The notes under the pieces: generated by a model | Databases searched by the model: none | The model's input: only the letters and a program-made list of their open reading frames with translations | Told to the model about the DNA's origin: nothing | DNA from: Caprella mutica | Lineage: Eukaryota; Arthropoda; Malacostraca; Amphipoda; Caprellidae | NCBI GenBank assembly: GCA_947561585.1 | Contig: CANNZV010000423.1 | Location: 86,248-150,247, forward strand | DNA: 64,000 nucleotides | Reading direction: 5' to 3' | Shown here: in pieces, positions 12,250 to 24,655 of the stretch | Layout: each line of letters starts with the position of its first letter | Position numbering within the stretch: position 1 is the first letter of the stretch | Position numbers and translations under genes: made by a program

Positions 12250-13020
12250 TGCTCGCTCGTAATCGCTACCCAACGTCTGAAATAGACACCGTGATTCTGC
12301 ATTAGCCTATGGCCCTATAGTATTATTGAGTTCTATATTTTCACTTTTTTCAGTACCTACAATTTTAAATTTTCTCTATATAGTTAGGTACCATGGTTCT
12401 TAATTAAGCAGGTAATATGATGCAATAGTTAACAAATTTTATAGGTAGCTTAAATAGTTCCTCTAATTTTCTACCTTGAAGCTGCTTCTTTTGAAATTAA
12501 TTCTGAATTTCACAATAAAAGAATTACCTGCGTAATAATTAATCTAACTAGTGAAAACTGAAAACTGTAGTGATCATAGCTATTCCACTACATATATATT
12601 TCATACTTAACTATATATTCAGCTTTAAACTTTAAATAACTTTACATAGAATATCGTGACGATATTTAATTGTTAGCTATTGTTCCAATAAATAAGGTTA
12701 CCTAACAGCGTCCAGAATGTTCACCCCAGGCTGCAATAATTACACGACACAGTCGGCTAAAGTTTATAAGTTTCTTTGGTGTACCTGAAGTAACAGTTAA
12801 AAAAGAGGGGAAAATAGTCTTAGTTTTTCAAAGAATTTCAAATTTCTTTCCAAAATGACCAAAAATCTCAAAATTCTCTCCACTAAGCACTAATTACATG
12901 TAAACATAGGAATTAATTAGGAAATTGTAGCCAGATAATTCAGGAGACTAATTTCAAAAATCAAAGCCTCAACAGTCACCAGATAAACTTCACAACTTCA
13001 TGCATCTTTTGCAGATGCCA
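12250..13020. other. Intergenic stretch, no gene recognised
   Basis: AT-rich sequence with no exon-like segment. At about 12893-12960 there is a piece (ttacatgtaaacataggaat ... cagataattcaggagac) that recurs at 42030-42090 and contains the core shared by families A-D. Confidence 0.4.
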
Positions 13021-13028
13021 GACTGGGT

Positions 13029-13400
13029 GGAATTTTTCTCTATTGAAAATAACATTCCATCAATCATCAATGTTGGTGTTTTTTTTTAGCTATTTATTCC
13101 TATGTTATGGAAAAAATGTTGGTGGATCAGCCAAATTACTGAAAATTTATCATTTATGGTGGATTTTTTCAGCTTTATCAAAAAGTCAGTGGGATTTTGT
13201 GCACCAAATATAGACTGGCATGAAATCCCACTGACCTTTTCAAAAAGCTGAAAAAAATCCAGCATAAATGTCCAGTAATTTGGCTGATCCACCAACATTT
13301 TACCTATTTTTCCACCACAAATTAATGGTAACATAGAAATGAATAGCTAAAAATCCACCAACTCCGTGACTTTCCTAGAATATTATTTTCAATAGAGAAA
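13029..13400. mobile_element. Two head-to-head family A copies, truncated
   Basis: A minus-orientation A copy (13029-13217, starting ccagactgg, ending caccaaatatagactgg) abuts a plus-orientation A body (13218-13400, beginning catgaaatcccactgacc). The same arrangement at 42.66-43.07 kb, where both outer ends are visible, shows that one A copy inserted into another. Confidence 0.6.
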
Positions 13401-13656
13401 AAAACACTTAGTCACTTGCCAGGTCATTAAACAATCATGTTCAGAGTATGTCAGTTAAGGCCAAAAATTGGCTTTGATTTCTAAAGGTCAAAACTCAGAT
13501 GTCTAATTGGCTTTAAATTTTGAATTAATTCGTAGGTATGATCCCATGTTAATTTTGGCTTGAAATCTTCAAAAATTGAGCCAAATTGGCTTGGCTCAGA
13601 ATTTTTGTGAAATTTTGGCTCAAAAAGTGGGCAATATCTAAAAAACGGAAATGAAT

Positions 13657-14210
13657 TAATAATCAGCGTGAGCGTGCACGCTCACGTCACTGTCTAAAAG
13701 CTGGAAAAAGGAATTTGCGTTCACGCCCACGCAACTAAGTTGACTAAAATATGGAAAAGTGGAATTTTATGGAATTTCTTGGTGTGCACGCTCACGCAAC
13801 TGTCTAAAACTCGGAAAAATTAAAATTATTAGCGTGCACGCTCACGCAACTGTCTAAAATACGGAAAAAAAAGAATTGGCGTGCACGATCACGCAACTGT
13901 CAAGAACGCAGAAAATTAAAAAAAATTGGCGTGCACGCTCACACAAATGTCTAAATTAAAATAATTGGCGTGCACGCTCACACAAATGTCTAAATTAAAA
14001 TAATTGGCGTGCACGCTCACCCAACTGTCAAAAACGCAGAAAAATTAAAAAAAATGGCGTGCACGCTAATGCAAATGTCTAAATTAAAACAATTGGCGTG
14101 CACGCTAACGCAAATGTCTAAATTAAAACAATTGGCGTGCAGGCTCACGCAACTGTCTATAATATGCGGGAAAAAAAAATTGGCGTGCACGCTCACGCAA
14201 CGGTTTTGTT
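13657..14210 (+). repeat. Minisatellite arm, about 12 units
   Basis: Units of about 38-60 bp built on gcgtgcacgctcacgcaact followed by gtctaaaa and an A-rich spacer. Spacer length varies between units. One unit has lost the motif (gcgttcacgcccacgcaact near 13720). Confidence 0.85.
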
Positions 14211-14969
14211 ATTTTTCTCTCTAACTCCGCCCCTGTTCTCTCTAATAGCGAAAAATGTCTTGGCGAGCGCCACGAAATTGTGATCGCTCACTGCGCGATA
14301 GAACCAACACCGCCACCGTTTTAGAGGTGATGAAATTGTCACTGAAGCCTGCTAAAGAGATTTGAAGTAGTGGAAAAAGTATTTTGTTTCATTTTAAAAA
14401 TTATTTAAGACTTTGTACGGCTACTGCGCGATACAAAAAAAGAATGAACGAATCTGTGTAGTGTCCAGTGTTGCCATACAATCAATGGAATTAAACTCTT
14501 TAATATATACGCATGGAATTGCTTCACACAACTATCAAAAAGATAATTAACTGAATATATATTCGTGATGACATCGAATTTTATTGGTACGATTCATTTC
14601 ATAGTAAATTTTTCAATTTTCCCTAAATTTCAAAGCACGATCACCGCCACATCGACACATCTAGTGTAATAGCAATTTTGAGTATGGTGAGCGCTATATC
14701 TGTAGAGAGAGACAACACCGCCATGGCGAGCGCCACAGTGTAATACGGGCTTTACTAACTAAGTATTATATCGTCCAAAGGCAGTTCACCTTATTAAAAA
14801 TGCGTGCTTGAACAATGTGAAGAAAATGGCAATGATTAGTTTTTGTAAAAACATTAATATTTAACGTTAATCTGTACAAATAATTTAACTTGAAGAAGTA
14901 AGTGTATCAGTAGCGTGCAATGATCTCTCACATTAGTGCTGCTCAAGTGGAAGAAGAGTAGATGATAAT

Positions 14970-15130
14970 TAGGGTTGTGACAATATGCATCTAAAATCAT
15001 AATAGCATAGACGAAACGAAATGTAATGGTATCGAATACCGCTGATTTAGTACATTCAATACTCTTTATTTCTCTCCATCCATAATATTTTCAGAATCTA
15101 TGATTTTAAACGCACATTGTCACAACCCTA
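14970..15130. mobile_element. 161-bp hAT-like MITE
   Basis: Terminal inverted repeats TAGGGTTGTGACAAT, extending with mismatches to about 30 bp. Flanked by ATGATAAT (14962-14969) and ATGATAAC (15131-15138), an 8-bp duplication with one mismatch. Lies inside the foldback element. Confidence 0.7.
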
Positions 15131-15249
15131 ATGATAACTGTGCTGTTTTTAATAAGGCTATATTAACAGTATCACAGATACAAAATCAATGTTTTATTAT
15201 TTCCCAGCATGACCAAAAACCTCTGAAATATACAATCGATATTGTCACA

Positions 15250-15815
15250 CTAATTTAAAATTTCTGTTATCTTTTCACTAAGAAAAAAAGTGCCGCATGT
15301 TTCTATCACGCCAACATATAATTCCGTTAAAAATTAAACTATGATATCGTCACGATAATTTATAATTTCTGTTATATTTTCACTAAGCAGCGTACGCCGC
15401 ATGATTCTATCACGCCAACACATAATTCCATCCGATATTAAACTATACAATATTGATATCGTCACGCAAATTCAGAATTTTTGTTATCGTTTCACTAAGC
15501 AGCATGCCGCACGTTTCTATCACGCCAACACATAATTCCATCCAATAACAAACTATACAATTGACATCGTCACGCCAATTTATATTTTCAGTTATCGTTA
15601 TACTAAGTTACGTGACGCACGTTTCAATCACGCCAACTCATAATTCCATCCGATATTAAACTTTACCATTGATATCGTCACGCTAATTTATTATTTCTGT
15701 TATCTTTTCACTAATCAGTGTGCTGCATGTTTCTATCACGCCAGCACCAAATTATATCCGAAAACAAACTATACAATTGATATCGTCACGCTAATTTATA
15801 ATTTCTGAATCCTTC
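15250..15815. repeat. ~105-bp tandem repeat, about five units
   Basis: Each unit carries gttatcntttcactaa, a cgcatgtttctatcacgcca-like segment, cataattccatccgat and gatatcgtcacgctaattta. Units are diverged by point changes. Confidence 0.8.
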
Positions 15816-15829
15816 TTTTCCAAATTTTA

Positions 15830-16268
15830 GACAGTTGCGTGAGCGTGCACGCCAACTTTTTAAAAAAAATTCTGCGTTTTAGACAGCTGCGTGAGCGTTC
15901 GCGCCAAATTTTTTCATTTTTTCATGTTTTTAGACAGTTGCATGAGCGTGCACGCAAATTTTTTTTTTCCACGAATTAGACAGTTGCGTGAGCGTGCACG
16001 CCAAGAACTAAATTTTTTCGTGTCTTAAACAGTTGCGTGAGCGTGCACGCAAATTTATTTTATTCCGCGTTTTAGACAGTTGCGTGAGCGTGCACGCCAT
16101 TTTTCAATTTTTCCACATTTTAGACAGTTGCGTGAGCGTGCACGCAAATTCCTTTTTCCCACAATTTATACAGTTAGGTGAGCGTGCACGCCATGAAATT
16201 CCCCAAAATTCCATTTTTCCGTGTTTCAGTCAATAAAAAGTGACGTGAGCGTGCACGCTCACGTTTTT
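15830..16268 (-). repeat. Minisatellite arm, about 9 units, inverted relative to 13657-14210
   Basis: Units based on gacagttgcgtgagcgtgca, the reverse complement of the left-arm unit, and ending at the same palindromic motif near 16240-16262. Confidence 0.85.
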
Positions 16269-17587
16269 TCTGCATTTTAGTTAGCGCCCAAAAATTGGCT
16301 TACAATTTCCCTGCCTTTGAAACATTGGTACACATCAGAAACAACCACGGCAAAATTTTTTATATACAATTAACTAATTAAGTCGCTGCCCAATGCAGAG
16401 GCACACTGCCGTGTGTTCGTATTTGTTCATGCGCCGCTTTAAATATTTTTAAATTCTGTACTGAGGTTCCATTAATTAACCATTTATTGAATGGCGCGAC
16501 CTCCAGGGCCACTCTTGTTTTCCGTTATAAAAATTTTACTTGGATATTTTAAAATATGAAGATGTCCCTGTCGAGACTTCCAGTACCCCTTTAGAATGAA
16601 ATTTCAGTAGCGTCTGGCATCTATTTGCGCGACACTAACTAATGCCATCTATAGTGTGTTTAATTTTCTGTCGATATTTTATGCTAATTGTTAATTTATT
16701 AGTGTGCTTGGAGTAACTGTACCAATTAATTTTGTTGCGTGTATATATTAGGATCGTATATAGTACACCAAACAGTTCATATTATGATAATATTGTATTA
16801 TCTATATTCACACTTTTATCTCTGGTCTAGAGTTCCTACAGGAAGGCAGGGAACCATAGGTCCCATCATGTTTCTGAGGACCTCACACTCAATACCCCTG
16901 ATAGCATTTCACTATAGGGCCAACGTCAGTAAGCGTTGGCAATGTAAAGGGACGATCGGGCATTGTCATGCCAGTGCTATTACACACTGGGCCAATGCAA
17001 TGAAAACGACACTGGGCTAACGGTTGCCAAACAGCACTGGCCCAATGAAGAGAAACATTTGTTAACCAATCCATTGATTTTTTGATGTACCAGTATATTC
17101 ATTATATGGTCTACCGGTTCTATGTATAGCAGTCATCGTCAGACAATCAGAGAAAATAGGTGTAAACGATATCTCCTAACTTCAATCACATCAAATAGCC
17201 AATTTAATATCCTCAATTGAGTATATCTTCGAAATTGTAGCTGTTTCTGGAAACGGGAAAATATCCTTTCCTGTTCTTTTTCTTCTCTAAAGCCCTTTGT
17301 GATTAAATTTTCTGTCACCGAGTCTTTTATATTTAATTCATGCTCTCACTATATGCAGTTACTACTATGTTCCATTTATTTATAATCCATTTCATTTAGA
17401 AAATTGTAACATTCGTATTTGTATTTGGTTACAGGTACCGTTGTACTTTCACCTCATCAATAACTGTAATAGCCAGAAGATTCTTCTCCTCATACAAGTG
17501 TCCTTTCAATTTTCCTTTGCAACTCGTAAAACCTAAAAACAAACGAACACTATTTTTGAGGCACATGAAATTAACTATTTGTGTGTA

Positions 17588-18982
17588 CAGGCATCCCCCG
17601 CTTTAGTTACCAAATCACGACTCAGTTTAGTTACCAAACGGTAACTAAAACGAGTAAAAGTCACTTATAATTGTCACTCCTTGATAATATATCATTTTCT
17701 ATGAGTTATAGAAAGAAAATTTGTTTTGGAGTTATTAGGGTACTACTTATATAAGCATATTGTGATACTAATAATAATATAGGTACAGTCTTGCATTGCT
17801 TGTAACTGTGATGAAAAAGTTTAAAGGTCCTCTCCAGGCTCCGGGAAAAAAATGAGTTTATTACATAATATTATAGAACTAAGGTCTACGATCATTATTC
17901 CGCAAACCGCATACAATTCGGTTCAGTATATATTTTATTATTTGCTTTTAAAGTTTTTTAATACTATATGAGCAACAATCGAGCGAATCTCCAACCTGAC
18001 GCTGAGAAAGAAGATTGTACACTCTTTGTTTTGATTTCAAATTCAGATTTTTAAATAAACAATGCGTTTCTGGCCTTCTTTTAAGATATTAATTGTTTCT
18101 TCAAGTGTATAAACGTTTCTATAATAAGTTTATCCAAATTTAAACCTATAAACTAATAATAAATAGATTTATTAAACCAAATACCTAGTTGACAATCAAA
18201 ACAAATGGTGTACATTCTTCTTCTTCAGACTGAAAATTAGAAAGTTGGAAGTAAAGTAGGTTTTGTAGAGTTTGGATTATAAATATCTTTAAAAGCATAT
18301 AAAATTTAAAATATGCTATCAAATTTGATGGGGTTTGCAGTAAAATGATAAGAAACCTTAGCCTCGTTGATTTAAGTAATAAAAAAATTTGCTTGGAGAG
18401 GACCTTTAAAGTCGAGCATTTAGCTATTAAATGTTTTAAAATCCATCCATAGCTTAACTCTCACTCAGTATAGGTGAGTAATTAATAGATAGGCCTACAT
18501 AGATTTCTATAATTATTGTGCAACAATTAACAAACAGAAATTTTATGCTCTATGAAATATTTTTGTAAGTAGGGTACTAAGTTCCAAGTTATTGGTTGAT
18601 TCTACATTTTCGGACACGTCAGAAACGAAAGTATTATAATTATTATTTAACTTCTATTCTAATTGGTATCATGGATACAAATTGAAATAAAAGTTGAATA
18701 ATGATTAATAAATAAAGATTTTCACGTGTTCGAAAATATGGAACCGTGCAATAACACGGAACTTACCTTCAAATGGGACATGTTGAATTTCTGAAGCAAT
18801 TGCTTCTAATAACCTCATCTGGATTATAATTTTAGTGTTTTTTTTTTTTTTAGTTACCGTGAAATAATCACAGAAAATTGTCTCCGTTTTCTATGTCTAC
18901 GAACGGTTCTTATTTCGAAACATGACTCGAAATATGTACAACTTTTACTAAAGCGAGTTGTTCTTAAAGCGAGGCCTGCCTG
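17588..18982. mobile_element. Pogo/Tigger-like element, non-autonomous
   Basis: The left end CAGGCATCCCCCGCTTTA and right end (reverse complement) CAGGCAGGCCTCGCTTTA are flanked by TA. These resemble Tigger termini (CAGGCATACCTCG). Sub-terminal text on both sides mentions the same words (tagttacc, actaaaacgag / actaaagcgag). Once the nested element is removed about 0.8 kb remains, without a transposase. Confidence 0.65.
17825..18405. mobile_element. 581-bp TTAA-flanked MITE nested in the pogo-like element
   Basis: Terminal inverted repeats AGGTCCTCTCCARGC, flanked by TTAA at 17821-17824 and 18406-18409. TTAAAGG at the ends is the signature of Kolobok/T2-type MITEs; piggyBac also uses TTAA. 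No coding sequence. Confidence 0.7.
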
Positions 18983-19289
18983 TATATCATAACTCTATGT
19001 ATAACTGAAAACCCTAATCTGAGCTAATTTTAATGAGCCAATGTTACAAATATAATGTTGTAACATGGAAACGGCAATTTATAGAAGGCTGTCATTAATT
19101 AGAAAAGTTTTAATAATGTATTGAAGGCAGTCCTTATCTAGGAATATTCCGATAAATGTACTCTCAGTTTTATGGCTCTTTTAATAATGTTCTTTGTAGT
19201 AATTTGCACATATGCGATATGTACTGATTTTTACTGTTTCCGTGTCATTACTTTGATTTAAAACTATTGAATAGATTTATGTCACAGCA

Positions 19290-20872
19290 ACTTATGGTGA
19301 TATTTATTTTAATGCTGCATATGTAATATTAATGTCATAGCTACCTATGTCATATTAATGTCATAGCTACCTATGCCATTTTTGTGTCATAGCTACCTAT
19401 GCCATATTGCTGTCATACCTACTTATGTCATATTGCTGTCATAGCTACCTATGTCATATTGCTGTCATAGCTACCTATGTCATATTGCGGTCATAGCTAC
19501 CTATGTCATATTTGTGTCATAGCTACCTATGTCATATTTGTGTCATAGCTACCTATGTCATATTTGTGTCATAGCTACCTATGTCATATTGCTGTCATAG
19601 CTACCTTTGTCATATTGTTGTCATAGCTACCTTTGTCATATTGCTGTCATAGCTACATATGCCATATTGCTGTCATAGTTACCTATATCATATTGCTGTC
19701 ATAGCTACCTATGTCATATTGCTGTCATAGCTACCTATGCCATATTGCTGTCATAGTTACCTATATCATATTGCTGTCATATCTACCTATGTCATATTGC
19801 TGTCATAGCTACCTATGCCATATTGCTGTCATACCTACCTTTGTCATATTGCTGTCATAGCTACCTATGTCATATTGCTGTCATAGCTACCTATGTCATA
19901 TTGCGGTCATAGCTACCTATGTCATATTTGTGTCATAACTACCTAGGTCATATTGCTGTCATAACTACCTAGGTCATATTTGTGTCATAGCTACCTATGT
20001 CATATTGCTGTCATAGCTACCTATGTCATATTGCGGTCATAGCTACCTATGTCATATTTGTGTCATAGCTACCTATGTCATATTGCTGTCATAGCTACCT
20101 ATGTCATATTGCTGTCATAGCTACCAATGCCATATTGCTGTCATAGCTACCTATATCATATTGCTGTCATAGCTACCTATGTCATATTGTTGTCATAGCT
20201 ACCTATATCATATTGTTGTCATAGCTACCTTTGTCCTATTGCTGTCATAGCTACCTATGCCATATTGCTGTCATAGCTACCTATGTCATATTGCTGTCAT
20301 AGCTACCTATGCCATATTGCTGTCATACCTACCTATGTCATATTGCTGTCATAGCTACCTATGTCATATTGCTGTCATAGCTACCTATGTCATATTGCTG
20401 TCATAGCTACCTATGCCATATTGCTGTCATAGCTACCTATATCATATAACATATTGCTGTCATAGCTACCTATGTCATATTGCTGTCATAGCTACCTATT
20501 TCATATTGATGTCATAGCTACCTATGTCATATTGCTGTCATAGCTACCTATGCCATATTGCTGTCATAGCTACCTATATCATATTGCTGTCATAGCTACT
20601 TATGTCATATTGTTGTCATAGCTACCTATGTCATATTGCTGTCATAGCTACCTATGCCATATTGCTGTCATAGCTACCTATGTCATATTGCTGTCATAGC
20701 TACCTATGTCGTATTGCTGTCATAACTACCTAAGTCATATTGATGTCATAGCTACCTATGCCATATTTCTGTCATAGGTACCTATGTCATATTGCTGTCA
20801 TAGCTACCTATGTCATATTGCTGTCATAACTACTAATGTCATATTCATGTCATACCTACCTATGTCCCCTTA
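19290..20872 (+). repeat. 26-bp satellite array, about 60 units
   Basis: Unit tgtcatagctacctatgtca plus tattgc. Each unit is itself two half-repeats starting TGTCATA. Variants at fixed positions (gctgtc, tgtgtc, gatgtc; cctatg/cctttg/cctata) recur in blocks, suggesting higher-order copying. The last units diverge before the flank tgtccccttattctgtagat. Confidence 0.95.
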
Positions 20873-20989
20873 TTCTGTAGATTATTTATTTTTAAGTACA
20901 AAGAAAAAATTAGATAAGTTGCCCTAGAAGCGAAAGCTTTTCCGAGCCTAAAATCTCTTATTTCTAATACATTTCGTTTTTTTAATGAG

Positions 20990-21480
20990 CATATACAGTA
21001 AAACTCCTGAGTTATGAAGTTTTTTTTATGAAGCACCCGAGTAATGAAGGACCTGAATTATGAAACGCTCCTGAGTTATGAAGTATTTTTCTTTGTTAAA
21101 ATCATAGAAAACGATAATTCTTGAGGTATAACTATACCTTTTCCAAGTCAAGTTGGCAGAATTGAAAAATGAGTCGGCACAAGTGAAAGTCATATTGCAG
21201 AAGTGAAAATGAAAAATGCAAATATGAATAGCAATTACAATAAAGGAGTTTTTTTAAAGAATATCACAACTTCAATCCAATTGTGGGTTTTTGCAATCTC
21301 CTCCACCAGACTCTACCATATAATAAGATAATACTTTATTATAGAATAATACTCTATTACAGGATAATACCCAATTATACGAAAATAACCAATTATAGGA
21401 AAATACCCAGTAATTATTATAGGATGATATCCAATTACAGGATATCACCTATAATTGTGTATTATCCTATAATGGAGTAC
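20990..21480. repeat. Pogo-type end fragment and short degenerate repeats
   Basis: 20995-21090 begins tacagtaaaactcctgagtt and repeats tgagttatgaag four to five times, like a Tigger/pogo terminus. 21305-21470 is a degenerate ~17-bp repeat based on aggataatacccaattat. Both recur at 49445-49920. Confidence 0.5.
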
Positions 21481-22882
21481 TATATATGGAAATGTAAATC
21501 AGGAAGGCAAAGATTTACTATGAAGTATAGGTTATCAATAAATCGGTTATATTGAGTATAAACTGTGTTTTCTTTATTGTTTGAGATTTAAATGTGTATT
21601 TTTTGTTAATGATTTAAATTTAGGCATAAATGACTACTACCAAGATATATATTAATTATTGTACAAACCTCTCCAATTGGGGTATTGTGGAGCTGTGAGT
21701 CAGGCATCACTGTTTCAGGTAGTCCCAATTTTGTAAAATTAATATTCGGGAATAATCAGTACAGAAGAGTGTTAAGACTAAAGATGGACAAAATAAGGAT
21801 ACAAAAAGACTGTGGTGGGAAAATATAAATGATAAATGACCAAATACATTCAAAATGTATATATAAATTCAGTATAATATCCATAATAGTTATTCTTTCA
21901 TCACTATAAACTTTTATTATAGGACGGAATCTTCATCAATACATACTATAAGAAATACAGTCATTAAATTATTTCTAGTAAGTTTAATTCTTCAATTAGA
22001 GTATAAATTGAATGTTATTGTAACAATATAAATTAATTACTTTGATGTTTGTTGGGAACTAGCGTTATGCTATAAGTATAAAAGACAAATAACATTAAAG
22101 AATTGATAAGCATGGTAAAAAGAAATAAAGACAATATAACAGTTCGGGGCTCGAAAATACCATTCACTTATAACTGAATATTCAACTAAATGTTGAAGCT
22201 GTCTGATTTTCCTGTAATTTTTACTTCCTCTAATAAAATTATATATACAAAAGTAGCAACCTACAAACCAAAAATACTTACAATTTATAAATCTGATGAT
22301 AAAATATAACACCATGAGGGAAATTCCCTAACTGAAGAGACCTGAGACTATAGAACAATTTTTCTTCAACCACTCAACTATGATAAAGTAGTTGTATTTG
22401 AGCACCACAACTCTCTCATTTATCCAACACCATTTATTGAGAAGATTGGAGTCAACAAATTAGTAAAGTTAGACAAGTTAAAATCTACTCATCAATTGAA
22501 AGAATTATATTTAGTTATCTACTAGCATATTAGGATATTCACCATTCCACAGGAGTTAGGTATTGAAATTATAGTTTCAAATATAATTATTATGATATGC
22601 GTAGATAAAATAATATAATTCCATTAAATAACCAAGAAAAGCAAGCTTGTTGAGCTTTCTACTCGTTTGTAGCAAGAATCTATTATGACTGAAGTGTAGC
22701 TTTGTACATTGCATTGTTAATGTTGCCAAGTGGGACTAAAATGGCCAGGGATGAGAATTTGCATAATATAAATTGATATCTTGATATTAAATTTGCTAAT
22801 TTCTCTTCAAACTGTTGAGTATCATCATTTACTATCAATAAACTTCTCGGAAACAGCCTGTAACCTCTTAAGAGATAGTGAG

Positions 22883-24319
22883 TTAGGTTGATTGTGTGGT
22901 TCTGTCACCAGTGTGAACTTTTTGATGTTTATTGCGATGAGATGAATCAGAGAACACCTTATCACAATAATCACACTTGAATGGCTTTTCACCAGTATGA
23001 ATTCTCTCGTGTGTAATGAGAGTAGATGAAACAGAGAATGCCTTATCACAATGTTTGCATTTGAATGGCTTTTCACCAGTATGAATTCTCTCGTGTCTAG
23101 TGAGATGAGATGAAACAGAGAATGCCTTATCACAATGTTTGCATTTGAATGGCTTTTCACCAGTATGAATTCTCTCGTGTGTAATGAGAGTAGATGAACC
23201 AGAAAATGCCTTATCACAATGTTTGCATTTGAATGGCTTTTCACCAGTATGAATTCTCTCGTGTGTAATGAGAGAAGATGAACCAGAAAATGCCTTATCA
23301 CAATGTTTGCATTTGAATGGCTTTTCACCTGTATGCATTCTCTCGTGTGTAATGAAAGTAGATGAAACAGAAAATGCCTTATCACAATGTTTACATTTGA
23401 ATGGCTTTTCACCTGTATGAATTCTCTCGTGTGTGATGAGAGTAGATGAACCAGAAAATGACTTATCACAATGTTTGCATTTGAATGGCTTTTCACCAGT
23501 ATGAATTCTCTCGTGCCTAATGAAAGAAGATGAATCAGAGAATGACTTATTACAATGTTTGCATTTGAATGGCTTTTCACCAGTATGAATTCTCTCGTGT
23601 GTAATGAGAGTAGATGAAACAGAGAATGCCTTATCACAATGTTTGCATTTGAATGGCTTTTCACCAGTATGAATTCTCTCGTGTCTAGTGAGATGAGATG
23701 AAACAGAGAATGCCTTATCACAATGTTTGCATTTGAATGGCTTTTCACCAGTATGAATTCTCTCGTGTTTAATGAGAGAAGATGAATTAGAGAATGACTT
23801 ATTACAATGTTTGCATTTGAAAGGCTTTTCACCTATATGAATTCTCTCGTGTCTAATGAGACGAGATGAAACAGAGAATGCCTTATCACAATGTTTGCAT
23901 TTGAAGTACTTTTCACTTTTTTTCGGTGTTATTTCCTTCTCGGGGCTAGTAGTACACCCAAATTTTCCACTGAAAGGTGTTTCACATTGTTCCATTTTCA
24001 CTGTATCTAGAATATTTACTCTTCCTATGAGTGTTTGATTGATCTCAGAATTAGTGTCACTTTTGTCATAATCAAAATTTTCTTGTTTGATCGTTATATC
24101 ATCGTCAGAAATAACATTCTTAACATAATTAAGGTATGTAGTTTGGGGTAAAAGTTCCTCTTGATTTGCTCCCTTTACTAGACAATCGTGATCAACACCT
24201 TGTCGAGAGAGATCCGGAACATCTGGCTTGATGTCATTATCTATCAAGTAGGTCACATTGGATGAGTCAGCAATAACTCCCTCTACATCTATTGAAGAAC
24301 CTTCATCTATGGACTCCAT
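22883..24319 (-). CDS. 12-finger C2H2 zinc-finger protein (ZNF-1)
   Basis: 478 residues in one coding exon. The ATG follows a CAG acceptor directly, and a GTGAGT donor at 24435 suggests a 5' UTR exon upstream. Residues 1-138 are acidic and lack a KRAB, SCAN or BTB signature; they contain two sumoylation-type motifs (IKQE at K78, VKME at K108). From C141, twelve tandem C-x2-C-x12-H-x3-H fingers follow with HTGEKPFKC linkers, ending [10 protein letters not shown]. Known: such arrays bind DNA in the nucleus. The fingers differ mainly at helix positions -1, 3 and 6. Finger 12 has Arg where Leu is usual. The other long same-strand frame over the array is a shadow of the 84-bp unit. Target DNA unknown. 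Confidence 0.9.
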   Translation of the reverse strand: MESIDEGSSIDVEGVIADSSNVTYLIDNDIKPDVPDLSRQGVDHDCLVKGANQEELLPQTTYLNYVKNVISDDDITIKQENFDYDKSDTNSEINQTLIGRVNILDTVKMEQCETPFSGKFGCTTSPEKEITPKKSEKYFKCKHCDKAFSVSSRLIRHERIHIGEKPFKCKHCNKSFSNSSSLIKHERIHTGEKPFKCKHCDKAFSVSSHLTRHERIHTGEKPFKCKHCDKAFSVSSTLITHERIHTGEKPFKCKHCNKSFSDSSSFIRHERIHTGEKPFKCKHCDKSFSGSSTLITHERIHTGEKPFKCKHCDKAFSVSSTFITHERMHTGEKPFKCKHCDKAFSGSSSLITHERIHTGEKPFKCKHCDKAFSGSSTLITHERIHTGEKPFKCKHCDKAFSVSSHLTRHERIHTGEKPFKCKHCDKAFSVSSTLITHERIHTGEKPFKCDYCDKVFSDSSHRNKHQKVHTGDRTTQST

Positions 24320-24655
24320 CTGAAAAAATTGAATGATTACAGTTTTATCATACTGATATCAAAATAAGAATCGTTAAAATAGACTTTTGAAGAGTAGGCA
24401 GTCATGACTGTTCCTTCACTAACAAAATCACTCACCATAATTTGGTGACAATGTTCATGGAAAACCTAATCCATGAATACAGTTACCAATGGAAGTGAAT
24501 AGAATCCAATGTATAATTTTATATTAATACAGCACTGCTCTCATAATACTTTCTCTCCTACTCGTTTCTATCTCATTTTCAATAAAGCAGTTATCTATTA
24601 ATCTATTTTTCACTGATAATAGGAAGAATAAAAATTAATAAGTTCACTATGACAT

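Larger units (their letters stand above)
13627..16289. mobile_element. 2.66-kb foldback-type element with inverted minisatellite arms
   Basis: Inserted in a D repeat between ...ggctcaaaaa and aaaaattggc..., giving an AAAAA duplication against the empty sites elsewhere. The outer ends match in inverted orientation (GGGCAATATCTAAAA and GGGCGCTAACTAAAA). Next on each side is the palindromic motif GTGAGCGTGCACGCTCAC, then the minisatellite arm. The arms run in opposite directions, so the whole can fold back. The middle (14220-15830) holds a 161-bp MITE and a ~105-bp tandem repeat. No long open frame, so not autonomous as it stands. Confidence 0.7.
13440..16470 (+). repeat. Family D repeat and E module, split by the 13627-16289 foldback
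   Basis: The left part 13440-13626 (cagttaaggcc ... ttttggctcaaaaa) and right part 16290-16345 (aaaaattggcttacaatttc ...) together match the uninterrupted D copies at 34510-34680, 44440-44640, 44745-44950 and 45295-45510. The E module (aagtcgctgcccaatgcag ... cactgccgtgtgttcgtatt, 16345-16440) follows, as at 34670-34770 and 47600-47690. Confidence 0.65.

Noticed and set aside
16739..17074. Overlapping frames around repeated GGCCCAGTG words (also 48299-48514)
   Set aside because: Short frames on both strands over a locally repetitive segment; the second copy differs in length and start.
17260..17545. Possible minus-strand exons (one near 17540-17430 reading FTSCKGKLKGHLYEEKNL, another near 17290-17190)
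   Set aside because: Borders are plausible but the segment is absent from the duplicate block, no upstream exon was found, and no family was recognised.
19290..20872. CRISPR-like array
   Set aside because: The 26-bp units are contiguous with no unique spacers, and the DNA is eukaryotic. It is a satellite.
22825..23832. 335-residue same-strand frame overlapping ZNF-1 (and 51249-52340 over ZNF-2, 55249-55632 and 55654-55884 over ZNF-3)
   Set aside because: It is the shifted frame of the 84-bp finger unit, which stays open because the unit length is a multiple of three. No independent protein signature.
23856..24038. Plus-strand open frame opposite ZNF-1
   Set aside because: Antisense shadow of the zinc-finger coding sequence; also present opposite ZNF-2.
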